From Pseudotabrizicola sp051200875 (lineage in GTDB: Bacteria; Pseudomonadota; Alphaproteobacteria; Rhodobacterales; Rhodobacteraceae), in contig NZ_CP195191.1 in NCBI RefSeq assembly GCF_051200875.1, positions 806,001 through 870,000 on the forward strand: a stretch of DNA of 64,000 nt. The letters run 5' to 3'. The notes below the pieces were generated by a model. That model was not told the origin of the DNA and searched no databases. It saw only the letters and a list, made by a program, of their open reading frames with translations. Positions within the stretch are counted from its first letter, which is position 1; each line of letters starts with the position of its first letter. Positions 43,199-52,541 of this stretch are shown in pieces. Made by a program: the position numbers and the translations under genes.

Positions 43199-43489
43199 TT
43201 ACTCGATCTCTTCAACGACGACGAGATCGCGCACCGAGGCGCCCTTGGCATGGCTGAGCGCCTCTTGATAGGCCGGGCTGTTGTAGCAAGCCACAGCCGC
43301 CTCGACCGAGGGGAAGCGCGCCACGACGTTGCGGGCGCGGTCATTGCCTTCCAGCTGGACATAGCGCCCGCCACGGGCAAGGAAGACCCCGCCATGATCG
43401 GCAATGGCCGGGCCCGCTGCCTTGGCATATTTGCCATAGGCATCCGAGTCGGTGACCGTCACATGGGCGATCCAGAGTGCAGTCGGCAT
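43199..43489 (-). CDS. DUF1330 family protein
   Basis: A 96-residue dimeric ferredoxin-like protein. AYGKYAKAAGPAIADHGGVFLARGG and EGNDRARNVVARFPSVEAAVACYNSPAYQEA (both read in pieces) are the DUF1330 landmarks. The function is unknown. It starts 4 bases after the alaS stop on the same strand, so it is probably co-transcribed with alaS. Confidence 0.92.
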   Translation of the reverse strand: MPTALWIAHVTVTDSDAYGKYAKAAGPAIADHGGVFLARGGRYVQLEGNDRARNVVARFPSVEAAVACYNSPAYQEALSHAKGASVRDLVVVEEIE

Positions 43490-43493
43490 CGGC

Positions 43494-46148
43494 TTATCCT
43501 TTCAGAACGGCTTCGGCAGCGGCAATCGCGGCTTCGGCCCCCGCAATGTCAGCACCGCCAGCCTGCGCCATGTCAGGACGGCCACCGCCACCCTTGCCAC
43601 CAAGCGCCTCGGCCGCGGCCTTGACCAAGGTGACGGCAGAGAGTGTCGCTGTCAGGTCGGCCGTAACGCCCGCCGCAACAGCGGGTTTTGCCCCGGTATC
43701 GGCGATCAGCAGAACAGCGCCCGAGCCAAGCCTTCCCTTCATCTCGTCGATCAAGGCCGGAAGATCCTTGCCCGAAACGCCTTGCAGCACTTGAGCAATG
43801 AACTTTACGCCGTTGATTTCCTTGGCTTCCGGGCCGCCCGACTTGCCGCCCATGGCAACCTCGCGACGCAACTGGGCCACTTCGTTCTGAAGCGCCTTGC
43901 GTTCGTCCGCCAGCGCCTTGACGCGGTCCAGCACATCGGCGCCGTGGGTTTTCAACAAGGCCGCCACTTCGGCCAGACGGGCATCCTGCTGGCGCAGATG
44001 GTCAAGCGCCGCCTGCCCCGTCAGCGCCTCGATCCGGCGAACACCCGCCGAAGACGCCGAGTCGCCCAACAGAACGAAAGCCCCGATGTCGCCGGTACGG
44101 GCAACATGGGTGCCGCCGCAGAGTTCGAGGCTGTAGGTGCGGCCATCCGCGCCTTTGCCCGACCCGTCAAGCAAGCCCATCGACACGACGCGGACCTCTT
44201 CGCCGTATTTTTCGCCGAAGAGTGCCTGTGCGCCAAGCGCACGGGCATCATCCGGCGTCATGATCCGGGTATCGACCGGGCTGTTCTGGCGAATGAACTG
44301 GTTCACCTCGGCCTCGACCGTAGTCAGTTCAGCCCCCGACAGGGCGGTGTTGTGGCTGAAGTCAAAGCGCAGACGGTCTGGCGCATTCAGCGAGCCCTTC
44401 TGGGCCACGTGATCGCCAAGCGCACGGCGCAGGGCTTCGTGCAGAAGGTGGGTGGCCGAGTGGTTCGCGCGGATGGCGCGACGGCGGGAATGGGTGACTT
44501 CCAGCTTTGCCGGTTGGCCCTTGGCAATCGCGCCTTCGACGACCTTTGCCGTGTGGATGAACACCCCGGCGGCTTTTTTGGTGTCGGTCACTTCCGCCAG
44601 ACCAGTGTCGGTGCGGATCAGACCGGTATCCCCTACCTGACCACCCGATTCCGCGTAGAACGGCGTCTGGTTGACCACAATGGCGATCTCGGTTCCGGTA
44701 TCCGCGCTGCCGGCCTCGGCCCCGTCCTTGACCAAGGCCAGAACCACGCCCTCGGCGGTTTCGGTGTCATAGCCCAAGAATTCGGTCGTGCCTTTGGCTT
44801 CGGCAATTTCGAACCAGATCTTGGCGTCCTTCGCCTCTCCCGAGCCGGTCCAGGCCGCACGGGCCTTGGCGCGCTGTTCTGCCATCGCGGCTTCAAAGCC
44901 TGCGACATCCACGGCGCGGCCTTTTTCGCGCAGCGCATCCTGCGTCAGGTCAAGCGGGAAGCCATAGGTGTCATATAGTTTGAAGGCCGCTTCGCCCGGA
45001 AGGTCGCTGCCTTCGGGAATGCGGTTCAATTCGTCGTCCAACAGGCGCAGACCACGGTCCAGCGTTTGCCGGAACTTGGTTTCTTCCAGTTTCAGCGTTT
45101 CCTCGATCAGCGCCTGAGCGCGCTGAAGTTCCGGATAAGCGGCCCCCATCTGACGGACGAGTGCCGGAACCAGTTTGAACATCACCGGGTCTTGTGCACC
45201 CAGCATATGGGCATGGCGCATGGCCCGGCGCATGATACGCCGCAGCACATAGCCACGACCTTCGTTCGAGGGCATGACGCCATCGGCGATCAGGAAACTG
45301 GTCGAGCGCAGGTGGTCAGCGATCACGCGGTGATGCACCTTGCCCGCGCCATCCGGGTCGTTTGAGGTGGCGTTGGCACTGGCCTCGATCAGGCTGCGCA
45401 TCAGGTCGGTATCATAGTTGTCGTGCTTGCCCTGAAGAAGCGCGCCGATCCGTTCCAGACCCATGCCGGTGTCGATGGACTTTGCCTCCAGTTCGCGACG
45501 GCTGCCGTCTTCGAACTGCTCGAACTGCATGAAGACGTTGTTCCAGATCTCGATGAAGCGGTCGCCATCTTCATTCGCCGATCCCGGAGGGCCACCCCAG
45601 ATGTGGTCGCCGTGATCGTAGAAGATCTCGGTGCAGGGGCCGCAGGGGCCGGTTGGGCCCATCATCCAGAAATTGTCATTCGTCGGAATGCGGATGATGC
45701 GGTCATCCGACAGGCCCGCGACTTTCTTCCAGATATCGGCGGCTTCGTCATCGGTGTGGTAGACGGTGACCAGAAGGCGCGATTTGTTGATCCCGAAATC
45801 CTTGGTCAACAACTCCCAGGCAAGCGGGATTGCGGTTTCCTTGAAGTAATCGCCGAAGCTGAAATTCCCCAGCATTTCAAAGAAGGTATGGTGGCGCGCG
45901 GTATAGCCGACATTGTCGAGGTCATTGTGCTTGCCCCCTGCCCGCACGCATTTCTGCGCGGTGGTCGCACGGGTGTAGTCACGGGTTTCGACACCGGTGA
46001 ACAGGTTCTTGAACTGCACCATGCCCGAATTCGCAAACATCAGCGTCGGGTCATTGCGCGGAACCAGTGGTGAGCTTTCCACCACGCGGTGCCCGTTGCG
46101 GGCGAAGAAATCGAGGTAGGTCGAGCGGATATCGTTCAGCGACGCCAT
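43494..46148 (-). CDS. alaS: Alanyl-tRNA synthetase
   Basis: An 884-residue class II synthetase that charges tRNA-Ala and edits mischarged Ser/Gly. The aminoacylation core has LVPRNDPTLMFANSGMVQFK, and GPTGPCGPCTEIFYD follows. The editing site keeps NHSATHLLHEALR (HxxxH) and CGGTHVARTGDIG, with a C-terminal oligomerisation domain carrying LAEVAALLKTHGADV. It begins about 96 bases from the terminator of recA. The length is normal. Confidence 0.98.
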   Translation of the reverse strand: MASLNDIRSTYLDFFARNGHRVVESSPLVPRNDPTLMFANSGMVQFKNLFTGVETRDYTRATTAQKCVRAGGKHNDLDNVGYTARHHTFFEMLGNFSFGDYFKETAIPLAWELLTKDFGINKSRLLVTVYHTDDEAADIWKKVAGLSDDRIIRIPTNDNFWMMGPTGPCGPCTEIFYDHGDHIWGGPPGSANEDGDRFIEIWNNVFMQFEQFEDGSRRELEAKSIDTGMGLERIGALLQGKHDNYDTDLMRSLIEASANATSNDPDGAGKVHHRVIADHLRSTSFLIADGVMPSNEGRGYVLRRIMRRAMRHAHMLGAQDPVMFKLVPALVRQMGAAYPELQRAQALIEETLKLEETKFRQTLDRGLRLLDDELNRIPEGSDLPGEAAFKLYDTYGFPLDLTQDALREKGRAVDVAGFEAAMAEQRAKARAAWTGSGEAKDAKIWFEIAEAKGTTEFLGYDTETAEGVVLALVKDGAEAGSADTGTEIAIVVNQTPFYAESGGQVGDTGLIRTDTGLAEVTDTKKAAGVFIHTAKVVEGAIAKGQPAKLEVTHSRRRAIRANHSATHLLHEALRRALGDHVAQKGSLNAPDRLRFDFSHNTALSGAELTTVEAEVNQFIRQNSPVDTRIMTPDDARALGAQALFGEKYGEEVRVVSMGLLDGSGKGADGRTYSLELCGGTHVARTGDIGAFVLLGDSASSAGVRRIEALTGQAALDHLRQQDARLAEVAALLKTHGADVLDRVKALADERKALQNEVAQLRREVAMGGKSGGPEAKEINGVKFIAQVLQGVSGKDLPALIDEMKGRLGSGAVLLIADTGAKPAVAAGVTADLTATLSAVTLVKAAAEALGGKGGGGRPDMAQAGGADIAGAEAAIAAAEAVLKG

Positions 46149-46244
46149 GTCTTTTGGGCCCCTTGGCTTCGTAAATTTCGGGCAGGTCTGGCCCCATGTA
46201 GCCTTGCCGGCGCGACCTGTCCACAGGCAATGGCCCGCATAGGA

Positions 46245-46276
46245 AAAAGGGCCGCGGATTTCTCTGCGGCCCTTTT
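46245..46276. terminator. Terminator downstream of recA
   Basis: AAAAGGGCCGC / GCGGCCCTTTT with a 10-base loop. It lies 24 bases beyond the recA stop on the minus strand and gives a U run in both directions. It separates recA from alaS. Confidence 0.9.
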
Positions 46277-46299
46277 GCGGTTGTGTTTTTCTGACGAGG

Positions 46300-47373
46300 T
46301 CAGTTGTCCATCACATCATCGCTGTTGTCGCTTTCCGACATGTGGAAATCGAGCCCGTTGGCGGCGCGGATCTTGTCCTCGATCTCCATCGCGATCGAAG
46401 GATTCTGCTTCAGGAAGGTCTTGGCGTTTTCGCGGCCTTGGCCGATGCGCTCATCGCCGTAAGAATACCAACTGCCCGATTTTTCGACCACGCCGGCCTT
46501 CACGCCGATGTCGATCAGCTCGCCCGTTTTCGAGATGCCTTCGCCATACATGATGTCGAATTCCACCTGTTTGAAGGGCGGAGCGACCTTGTTCTTGACG
46601 ACCTTAACGCGGGTCGTGTTGCCAACCACGTCGTCCTTTTCCTTGATCGACCCAATGCGGCGGATGTCAAGGCGGACCGAGGCGTAGAATTTCAGCGCAT
46701 TGCCGCCTGTAGTGGTTTCTGGGCTGCCGAACATGACGCCGATCTTCATACGGATCTGGTTGATGAAGATCACCATGCAATTGCTGCGGCCAATGCTTGC
46801 GGTCAGCTTGCGCATCGCTTGGCTCATCAGGCGGGCCTGCGCACCGACCGTGGCATCGCCCATATCGCCTTCGAGTTCGGCCTTCGGCGTCAGAGCGGCG
46901 ACCGAGTCGACGACGATCAGGCTGACAGCGCCCGAACGCACCAGCGTATCAACGATTTCAAGCGCCTGTTCGCCGGTATCCGGCTGGCTGATCAAAAGCT
47001 CATCAAGATTGACGCCCAGCTTCTTGGCATATTGCGGATCAAGCGCGTGTTCGGCATCGACAAAGGCGCAGACGCCGCCCTTTTTCTGCTCTTCGGCCAC
47101 CACATGAAGGGTCAGTGTGGTTTTGCCCGAGCTTTCCGGGCCATAAATTTCGACGATCCGCCCCTTTGGCAATCCGCCGATTCCCAAGGCGATATCAAGG
47201 CCCAAAGAGCCAGTCGACGTTGCCTCGATATCCATCGCCGGGCTGTCTGCCCCCAGCTTCATGATCGAGCCTTTGCCGAACTGCCGTTCGATCTGGGCCA
47301 GTGCGCTTTCCAGCGCCTTCTGCTTGTCCATTTCGCGCTTCCCGTTCAAATCAAGGAGGTTCGCCACCGCCAT
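46300..47373 (-). CDS. recA: Recombinase RecA
   Basis: A 357-residue recombinase for homologous repair and SOS induction. Walker A is GPESSGKTT. The core holds FVDAEHALDPQYAKKLGVN, VDSVAALTPKAELEGDMGD and NQIRMKIGVMFGSPETTTGGNALKFYASVR (in pieces), with an acidic C-terminal tail (ESDNSDDVMDN). AGGAG precedes the ATG at 7 bases. An SOS box lies 80 bases upstream. Confidence 0.99.
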   Translation of the reverse strand: MAVANLLDLNGKREMDKQKALESALAQIERQFGKGSIMKLGADSPAMDIEATSTGSLGLDIALGIGGLPKGRIVEIYGPESSGKTTLTLHVVAEEQKKGGVCAFVDAEHALDPQYAKKLGVNLDELLISQPDTGEQALEIVDTLVRSGAVSLIVVDSVAALTPKAELEGDMGDATVGAQARLMSQAMRKLTASIGRSNCMVIFINQIRMKIGVMFGSPETTTGGNALKFYASVRLDIRRIGSIKEKDDVVGNTTRVKVVKNKVAPPFKQVEFDIMYGEGISKTGELIDIGVKAGVVEKSGSWYSYGDERIGQGRENAKTFLKQNPSIAMEIEDKIRAANGLDFHMSESDNSDDVMDN

Positions 47374-47452
47374 GTCCGTCTCCTTATTTCACAGCCGCTA
47401 CCGGGCGGCAATCTGTTGTGGACCGCAGGCAGGATGCGCCGATGCGGGATTT

Positions 47453-47467
47453 GTTCCCCAAGTGTTC
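47453..47467. promoter_or_regulatory. LexA-binding SOS box of recA
   Basis: GTTC-N7-GTTC (GTTCCCCAAGTGTTC; GAAC-N7-GAAC on the recA strand) matches the alphaproteobacterial LexA consensus exactly. Upstream on the recA strand, TTGAAA and CAATAA are spaced by 17 bases and could be the −35/−10, which puts the box near the transcript start. Confidence 0.88.
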
Positions 47468-47605
47468 TCACTTTATTGGGGGTAAAACAAGAACATTTCA
47501 AGCGAATTTTCGTGAATTTAGCTTTTTCACAGTTTGGTTAAGGGATAGTTTACGCCCAAGGAAAGAAGTCGGCCACAGGGCAAAGATGAAGAAGGGCATG
47601 TTGTA

Positions 47606-48196
47606 ATGTTGGTATTCTGGGAGCAGCGGCTTGCTATCCTTGCCACACCGAAAACCGGTTCGACCGCCATCGAGGCAGCGCTCGAGTCCCTCGCTTCGGT
47701 CGCGGTTCAGCGCCCCCCTGCCCTGAAACACACGAATGTTGCCCGGTTTCGGCGGTTCGTTGGCCCTTATCTGGAAGCAAGCGCCGGCGCCCCCTTTACG
47801 GTGGTTGCCTTGATGCGAGAACCGCGCGACTGGCTGGGAAGCTGGTATAGATACCGGCAGCGCGAGGATATTGCCGATCAGGCCAAATCGACAGCCGGCA
47901 TCAGTTTCGATGGCTTTGTCTCGGCTTGGTGCCAGACGCCGCGCCCCGCTTTCGCCGATGTAGGCTCGCAGGCAAAATTTCTGACACCGTCACCCGAAGT
48001 GCGTGCAGATCGCATTTTTCGGTATGAAAACATCGAAACCTTCCTCGAGTTTCTGGAAGATCGGCTTGATTTTCATATCACCCTGCCTCGCCTGAACGTA
48101 TCGCCCTCTGCGCCGATGGATTTGTCGCCAGAAACCGAAGCGCGGCTTGCCCAAACAGCAGAGGCCGATTTCAAGCTTTACGCGTCGCTGGACTAA
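47606..48196 (+). CDS. Sulfotransferase-like protein
   Basis: A 196-residue P-loop protein. LAILATPKTGSTAIEAAL (residues ~9–26) is the PAPS 5'-phosphosulfate loop (P-K-T-G-S/T), and VVALMREPRDWLGSWYRYRQ (~66–85) is the 3'-phosphate-binding motif (R-x-P…S). Short bacterial members of this family are common in Rhodobacteraceae; their acceptors are unknown. It starts 232 bases from the divergent recA start, with the SOS box between them, and converges on cckA. Whether it responds to DNA damage is untested. Confidence 0.78.
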   Translation: MLVFWEQRLAILATPKTGSTAIEAALESLASVAVQRPPALKHTNVARFRRFVGPYLEASAGAPFTVVALMREPRDWLGSWYRYRQREDIADQAKSTAGISFDGFVSAWCQTPRPAFADVGSQAKFLTPSPEVRADRIFRYENIETFLEFLEDRLDFHITLPRLNVSPSAPMDLSPETEARLAQTAEADFKLYASLD

Positions 48197-48224
48197 GCGG
48201 TTCTGGCCTGTTCTTGCCAGCGGG

Positions 48225-50531
48225 TCATTGCAGTTGTGCCTGAACCGTTTCCGCCAATTCGTTCAGCGAAAAAGGCTTTGGCAGAAAGATTGAGTTTGGA
48301 ATACGACCCTGTTCCTCGGAAAGGCAGTCTTCGGCGTAACCGGACATGAAGATCACACGCGCATTTGGCCGGGTTTCCTGCGCCTGCTTCACCCAACCCG
48401 GTCCGTCGAGTCCCGGCATGACCACGTCCGTCACGAAAAGATCGACGGACAAGCCGGGGTCTTCGAGTGTTTTAAGGGCTTCTTCGGCATCTTTTGCCTC
48501 AAGCACGGTATAGCCACGCAAGCGCAGAGCGCGGCTGGCAAAGGCGCGCACTGGGGCCTCATCTTCGACCAGCAGCACAACACCTTCGCCTTGCCTGACC
48601 ACCTGCGAGCGGACGGGCGCTGCAGCCGTGGCTGGTTGATCTTCCTCCCACTTGTCATGAATCGGGAAGTAAAGGTGGAAGACCGTCCCTTCTCCCAATG
48701 TCGAATCTACAAAAATGTAGCCACCAGACTGCTTGACGATTCCATAGACCGTCGAAAGACCTAGCCCAGTGCCGTCACCTTGGCGTTTCGTGGTAAAAAA
48801 CGGTTCGAAAATCTTGGACAGGTGCTCTGGAGCGATCCCCAGGCCGCTGTCGGAAACGCGGATCAAGGCATAGTTTCCCGGTGGCACCACTGCCCGGTCA
48901 CGCCGCATTTCGGATTTCATTTCCAACGCCTCGGTCTCAAGGCGGATCGTTCCGCCTTCCGGCATTGCGTCACGCGCGTTGACAACAAGGTTCATCAGCA
49001 CCTGTTCCAATTGACGCTTATCGGCACGGATAAAGCCAAGCTGCGCCGCATGGAACAGGGAGAGTTTGATCTTTTCGCCGACCAAACGGTTGAGCAGGTG
49101 GGTGAGATCCGACAAAACCACTTCGAGGTCGATCTTTTGCGGTTTCAAAGTCTGTTTTCGCGAGAAAGCCAGAAGCTGTGCGACCAAGGCCGCTGCGCGA
49201 TTGGCATTCTGTTGAACCTGGATAAGGTCGCCAAAGTCTTTGTCATCGCTGGAATGCCGCATCAAAAGCAGGTCGCAATGCCCCGAGATCGCGGTCAGAA
49301 GATTGTTGAAATCATGCGCTATTCCGCCAGCAAGCTGACCGATGGCCTGCATTTTCTGGCTTTGGGCAAATTGCGTTTCCATGCGCTTCAGGTCTGTCGC
49401 GTCCTGTAGAACGGCAAGGACGCACGGATGGCCGCGGTCAACCACCCGGCGCAAGGTGATTTGGTGGAACGAATCGGAAGGGCAACTGCGCGGGTGAAGG
49501 ATCTCTGCACCCGGCGGCATTCGTTCGGCCACAATATCGGCGAGCCAATCCTGCACGGGGCGCCCAAGGCCTTCGTAGAGGTCATGGAAATGCGTTTGCG
49601 CGCCCTTATCAAGTTTTAACAAATCGCGGGCAATTGCATTCGCGCCAAGCAGTGCACCGTCTGGACGAAAGCGCAAAAGCGCAACTGGTATAAGTTCGAA
49701 ATCCTCTCGGAAAGACCCAGCCTCAACCATTTCCTCTGACGGCAGAAGGAAGATCTCCCGTCTTTCCCCCGGCCCTTCCACCTCGGCAAATAGGGCTTTT
49801 ACGGGTCCGGACACGGAGGGGATTTCCACCACCTCACCACTGTGCGGGTTGGAAGTCGTGACGATCGCTTCCAGTCGCTTGGGGCGGCCACCAACGAGAC
49901 GCCGCATCGCCTCATTGCAGAACAGAACCACGCCCTGCTTGTTGGTGACCAACATGGGAAGACTGATCCCCTCGGCCCCTCGGCTATGGCCGTTACGTTC
50001 TACAAATTCCTCAAGCCGCCAGAAAAATTGGCCCGGTGCAAAAGCAGAAACGGACAACCGGGACATTCCGGTTCGAGTGACCACATCTTCGCGCGCGGCC
50101 CCAGACTGCGCCGCACGGGATTGCAGACGGTACAAAACAGAGGCCGGGCTTGCAAAGTGATCTTGCAAGGCTGCGGTCAAGGTTTGCGTTTCCGAGCCAA
50201 AGCGCGACCGTGCCGCGGGGTTTCTGAAAAGCACGGCCCCCTTGTTGTCGGTTGTAAAACAAGGCGCGCCATCTGCCCCCAAAAGGCGATGCAGGTCGTT
50301 GTGACGCCGCAACGCGACGACCCTGCCTGCCCAAACGGCACCATGCACGACCAGAACGGTCGCAAAAAAGGTGAAGCCGATGATTGCGAATGAGAGCGAC
50401 AGCCGCTTATCCGGCGCAACCACGGCGATGGCGCCGGCCACAAGTCCAAGGAGGATAAGCCCACGACTGCGCCGGGAAAGTCCGCCCGCATTTTCCAGAA
50501 CAGAAGTGATGTCTGTATTCCACACAGTCAC
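48225..50531 (-). CDS. cckA: Hybrid histidine kinase CckA
   Basis: A 768-residue hybrid kinase of the CtrA phosphorelay. Two N-terminal membrane spans (residues ~25–70) precede PAS domains (FTTDNKGAVLFRNPAARSRFG; LPMLVTNKQGVVLFCNEAM). HisKA is AIGQLAGGIAHDFNNLLTAI, HATPase contains NLVVNARDAMPEGG and GTGLGLSTVYGIVKQSGG, and the C-terminal receiver has VTDVVMPGLDG with the phosphoacceptor. It starts with GTG at 50531, with AGGAA upstream. The phosphotransferase ChpT and CtrA are not in this window. In Rhodobacterales the pathway controls motility, gene-transfer agents and related traits rather than viability. Confidence 0.93.
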   Translation of the reverse strand: MTVWNTDITSVLENAGGLSRRSRGLILLGLVAGAIAVVAPDKRLSLSFAIIGFTFFATVLVVHGAVWAGRVVALRRHNDLHRLLGADGAPCFTTDNKGAVLFRNPAARSRFGSETQTLTAALQDHFASPASVLYRLQSRAAQSGAAREDVVTRTGMSRLSVSAFAPGQFFWRLEEFVERNGHSRGAEGISLPMLVTNKQGVVLFCNEAMRRLVGGRPKRLEAIVTTSNPHSGEVVEIPSVSGPVKALFAEVEGPGERREIFLLPSEEMVEAGSFREDFELIPVALLRFRPDGALLGANAIARDLLKLDKGAQTHFHDLYEGLGRPVQDWLADIVAERMPPGAEILHPRSCPSDSFHQITLRRVVDRGHPCVLAVLQDATDLKRMETQFAQSQKMQAIGQLAGGIAHDFNNLLTAISGHCDLLLMRHSSDDKDFGDLIQVQQNANRAAALVAQLLAFSRKQTLKPQKIDLEVVLSDLTHLLNRLVGEKIKLSLFHAAQLGFIRADKRQLEQVLMNLVVNARDAMPEGGTIRLETEALEMKSEMRRDRAVVPPGNYALIRVSDSGLGIAPEHLSKIFEPFFTTKRQGDGTGLGLSTVYGIVKQSGGYIFVDSTLGEGTVFHLYFPIHDKWEEDQPATAAAPVRSQVVRQGEGVVLLVEDEAPVRAFASRALRLRGYTVLEAKDAEEALKTLEDPGLSVDLFVTDVVMPGLDGPGWVKQAQETRPNARVIFMSGYAEDCLSEEQGRIPNSIFLPKPFSLNELAETVQAQLQ

Positions 50532-50628
50532 AGGGCATTCCTGATCAGAGAAATCAAGAACCAGAACACTCCGAATCCGTTAACGGCGGATTAAGATAAA
50601 CACAACTTATAGTTGTTATTTACGGCGA

Positions 50629-51780
50629 TTAGCCCTGCGTCAAGTAGGCGACGAAAAAGCCGTCGCCCCCATCGAGCGGTGTAAACTGGCGCTGGGCAAC
50701 AAGGCGCCACTGTGGGGATCGTTCGAGGAAGTCCCTGATTTGCAGAGAATTTTCTTCTGAGAGGACAGAGCATGTTGCATAGGCCAGCGTTCCCCCGCGA
50801 CTGACCATTGCCGAGATACGATCAAGAATTCCGGCTTGAACGGTCAGCAAGTCGCTAAAGGTCTTTTCATTCAACGACCATTTGCCCTGCGGATCACGTC
50901 GCCAGCTGCCCGAGCCCGAACAGGGAACGTCTGCCAGAACAAGGTCGTAAGGCGCGTTTCTTTCCGGGGTTTCGGTCAGGGTCACCTTGATCCCTGCACG
51001 TTTGGCGCGTTCGGGAAGGTCTTTCATGCGCCGGGGCGAAATGTCATGCGCGAACAGCCCCAGTTTCGCCCTTGCGGCCATCGCCAAGGTCTTGCCGCCC
51101 CCACCCGCGCAGTGGTCAAGCACCTTCATTCCATCTTTCAGGGGCAGCATTTCGATCACGGCCTGAGAGGCCGCATCCTGCAATTCGACCTGCCCTGACA
51201 GATAAGCGCGGCAGTTCTGAATTTTCCGCTGACCAGACGTGACTTCCAACGCTGAACTCGCCAAGGGATGTGGGACGGCCACGATCTGATCTTCGGCCAA
51301 GGAACGTATAGCCTGATCCGGGCGGCAGCGGCCCAGGTTCACCCGCAGAAAGACAGGTGCCCTTTGCTGCAAACTTTGCGCAATGGCAAAGGCCTGTTCG
51401 CCAAGGGAGGCCTGGAATTTTGGGATTAGCCAGTCCGGCAGATCCCACTCCTCAACGTCATCGGGTTCGCGCCCGGCGTCGGATGGTCCGACCGGCGCAG
51501 GGGCATAGCCTTCGCCAGTGAAAATATCTTTACCATCCTGCCCAGCGGCCCGAAGCCCGCCCAGAATGAGATGGCGACCCGTTTCCCCTCCCCCAAGTGC
51601 TGCAAAGCTTCGGCGGCACCGCAAGGCGTCATAGACGAGGTCGCGCACGGCAGCGCGATCGCCAGACCCCGCAAATCGGCTGGAGCGCCCCCAGGCAGTC
51701 AGAACATGTTCTGCCGATTGACCGGCCAGGATCTTGTCTAGCACGTCAATGGCGGCAGAGATACGAGCGGCAGGCGTCAT
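50629..51780 (-). CDS. RsmB-family 16S rRNA cytosine-C5 methyltransferase
   Basis: A 383-residue SAM enzyme. An N-terminal NusB-like part is followed by the methyltransferase domain: DHCAGGGGKTLAMAA (motif I), DVPCSGSGSWRRDPQGKW (motif IV with the release cysteine) and LAYATCSVLSEEN (motif VI with the catalytic TC). It probably methylates 16S rRNA. Its ATG overlaps the stop of the MBL-fold gene, making a guaB–MBL–rsmB-like operon. Confidence 0.9.
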   Translation of the reverse strand: MTPAARISAAIDVLDKILAGQSAEHVLTAWGRSSRFAGSGDRAAVRDLVYDALRCRRSFAALGGGETGRHLILGGLRAAGQDGKDIFTGEGYAPAPVGPSDAGREPDDVEEWDLPDWLIPKFQASLGEQAFAIAQSLQQRAPVFLRVNLGRCRPDQAIRSLAEDQIVAVPHPLASSALEVTSGQRKIQNCRAYLSGQVELQDAASQAVIEMLPLKDGMKVLDHCAGGGGKTLAMAARAKLGLFAHDISPRRMKDLPERAKRAGIKVTLTETPERNAPYDLVLADVPCSGSGSWRRDPQGKWSLNEKTFSDLLTVQAGILDRISAMVSRGGTLAYATCSVLSEENSLQIRDFLERSPQWRLVAQRQFTPLDGGDGFFVAYLTQG

Positions 51781-52541
51781 AGTGCCAACGCCTTGTACCC
51801 TTTGTTTGTCGGCTGAAGCTTCAGAAATGGAGAACCGTCAACCCGAGCCTGGAAATGACCGCCACAGGTCACGAGACCGTCTTTTGCGATTTGTTCCAAA
51901 GCGGCGAGGCGCGTGTTGGTTGCCAACTCGCGATTGACGTCAAATTTGGTGGCAATCAAGGGATCGGGAAGTTGAATATCGGCGCGGTGCAGGACATCGC
52001 CGATAACCGCAATTTTCCCGTCTATCACATAACCTGCATGGCCCGGCGTGTGGCCGGGAAGAGACCAAAGACGCAGGCCAGGCAGCGGGCGTTCCCCGTC
52101 TTTCAGGGGATGCAGGTTTGTCGCATTGGCCAAGAACCGTGCGGAAGGGTGATTTTGGGTTGGCCAATAGGCGATTTCATCAGCAGCCGCAAAAACCGTG
52201 GCATTGGCAAAATCCAAGGACAACAAGCCACCGCAATGATCGCCATGCATATGAGTCATCAGAACAGCATCAATGTCATCCGGCGTGACACCATTCGATG
52301 CAAGCGCCGCTTTCAGCCCGCCACCTTTGTCGCCGTAGAGATCACCAGACCCCGTGTCGATCAGAACCGGGGCTAAACCTTGCCGTTGGAGAAGATAGCA
52401 ATGAACCGGAAGCTCAACCACTTCCGGAATCTCTGCCCCTCGCGGATCAGGAAAGAAGTCCCGGCCAAAGCTGACCTTACCGTCCAGAAGCCGGGTCAGG
52501 CTTCCGTCCTGCCAAGTCAGCTTGTCGCCCAGGACCTTCAT
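51777..52541 (-). CDS. MBL-fold metallo-hydrolase
   Basis: A 254-residue metallo-beta-lactamase-fold hydrolase. The metal-binding motif is VLMTHMHGDHCGG (HxHxDH), followed by SLPGHTPGHAGYVIDG with the third-metal His and DVLHRADIQ with the bridging Asp. It resembles the broad lactonase/phosphodiesterase group; an acyl-homoserine lactonase role is possible but unsupported. The ATG at 52541 overlaps the guaB stop by one base (TGATG) and overlaps rsmB at its end. Confidence 0.88.
   Translation of the reverse strand: MKVLGDKLTWQDGSLTRLLDGKVSFGRDFFPDPRGAEIPEVVELPVHCYLLQRQGLAPVLIDTGSGDLYGDKGGGLKAALASNGVTPDDIDAVLMTHMHGDHCGGLLSLDFANATVFAAADEIAYWPTQNHPSARFLANATNLHPLKDGERPLPGLRLWSLPGHTPGHAGYVIDGKIAVIGDVLHRADIQLPDPLIATKFDVNRELATNTRLAALEQIAKDGLVTCGGHFQARVDGSPFLKLQPTNKGYKALAL

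Noticed and set aside
43452..44978. 508-codon plus-strand frame opposite alaS
   Set aside because: Antisense to alaS, which is certain from its class II and editing motifs.
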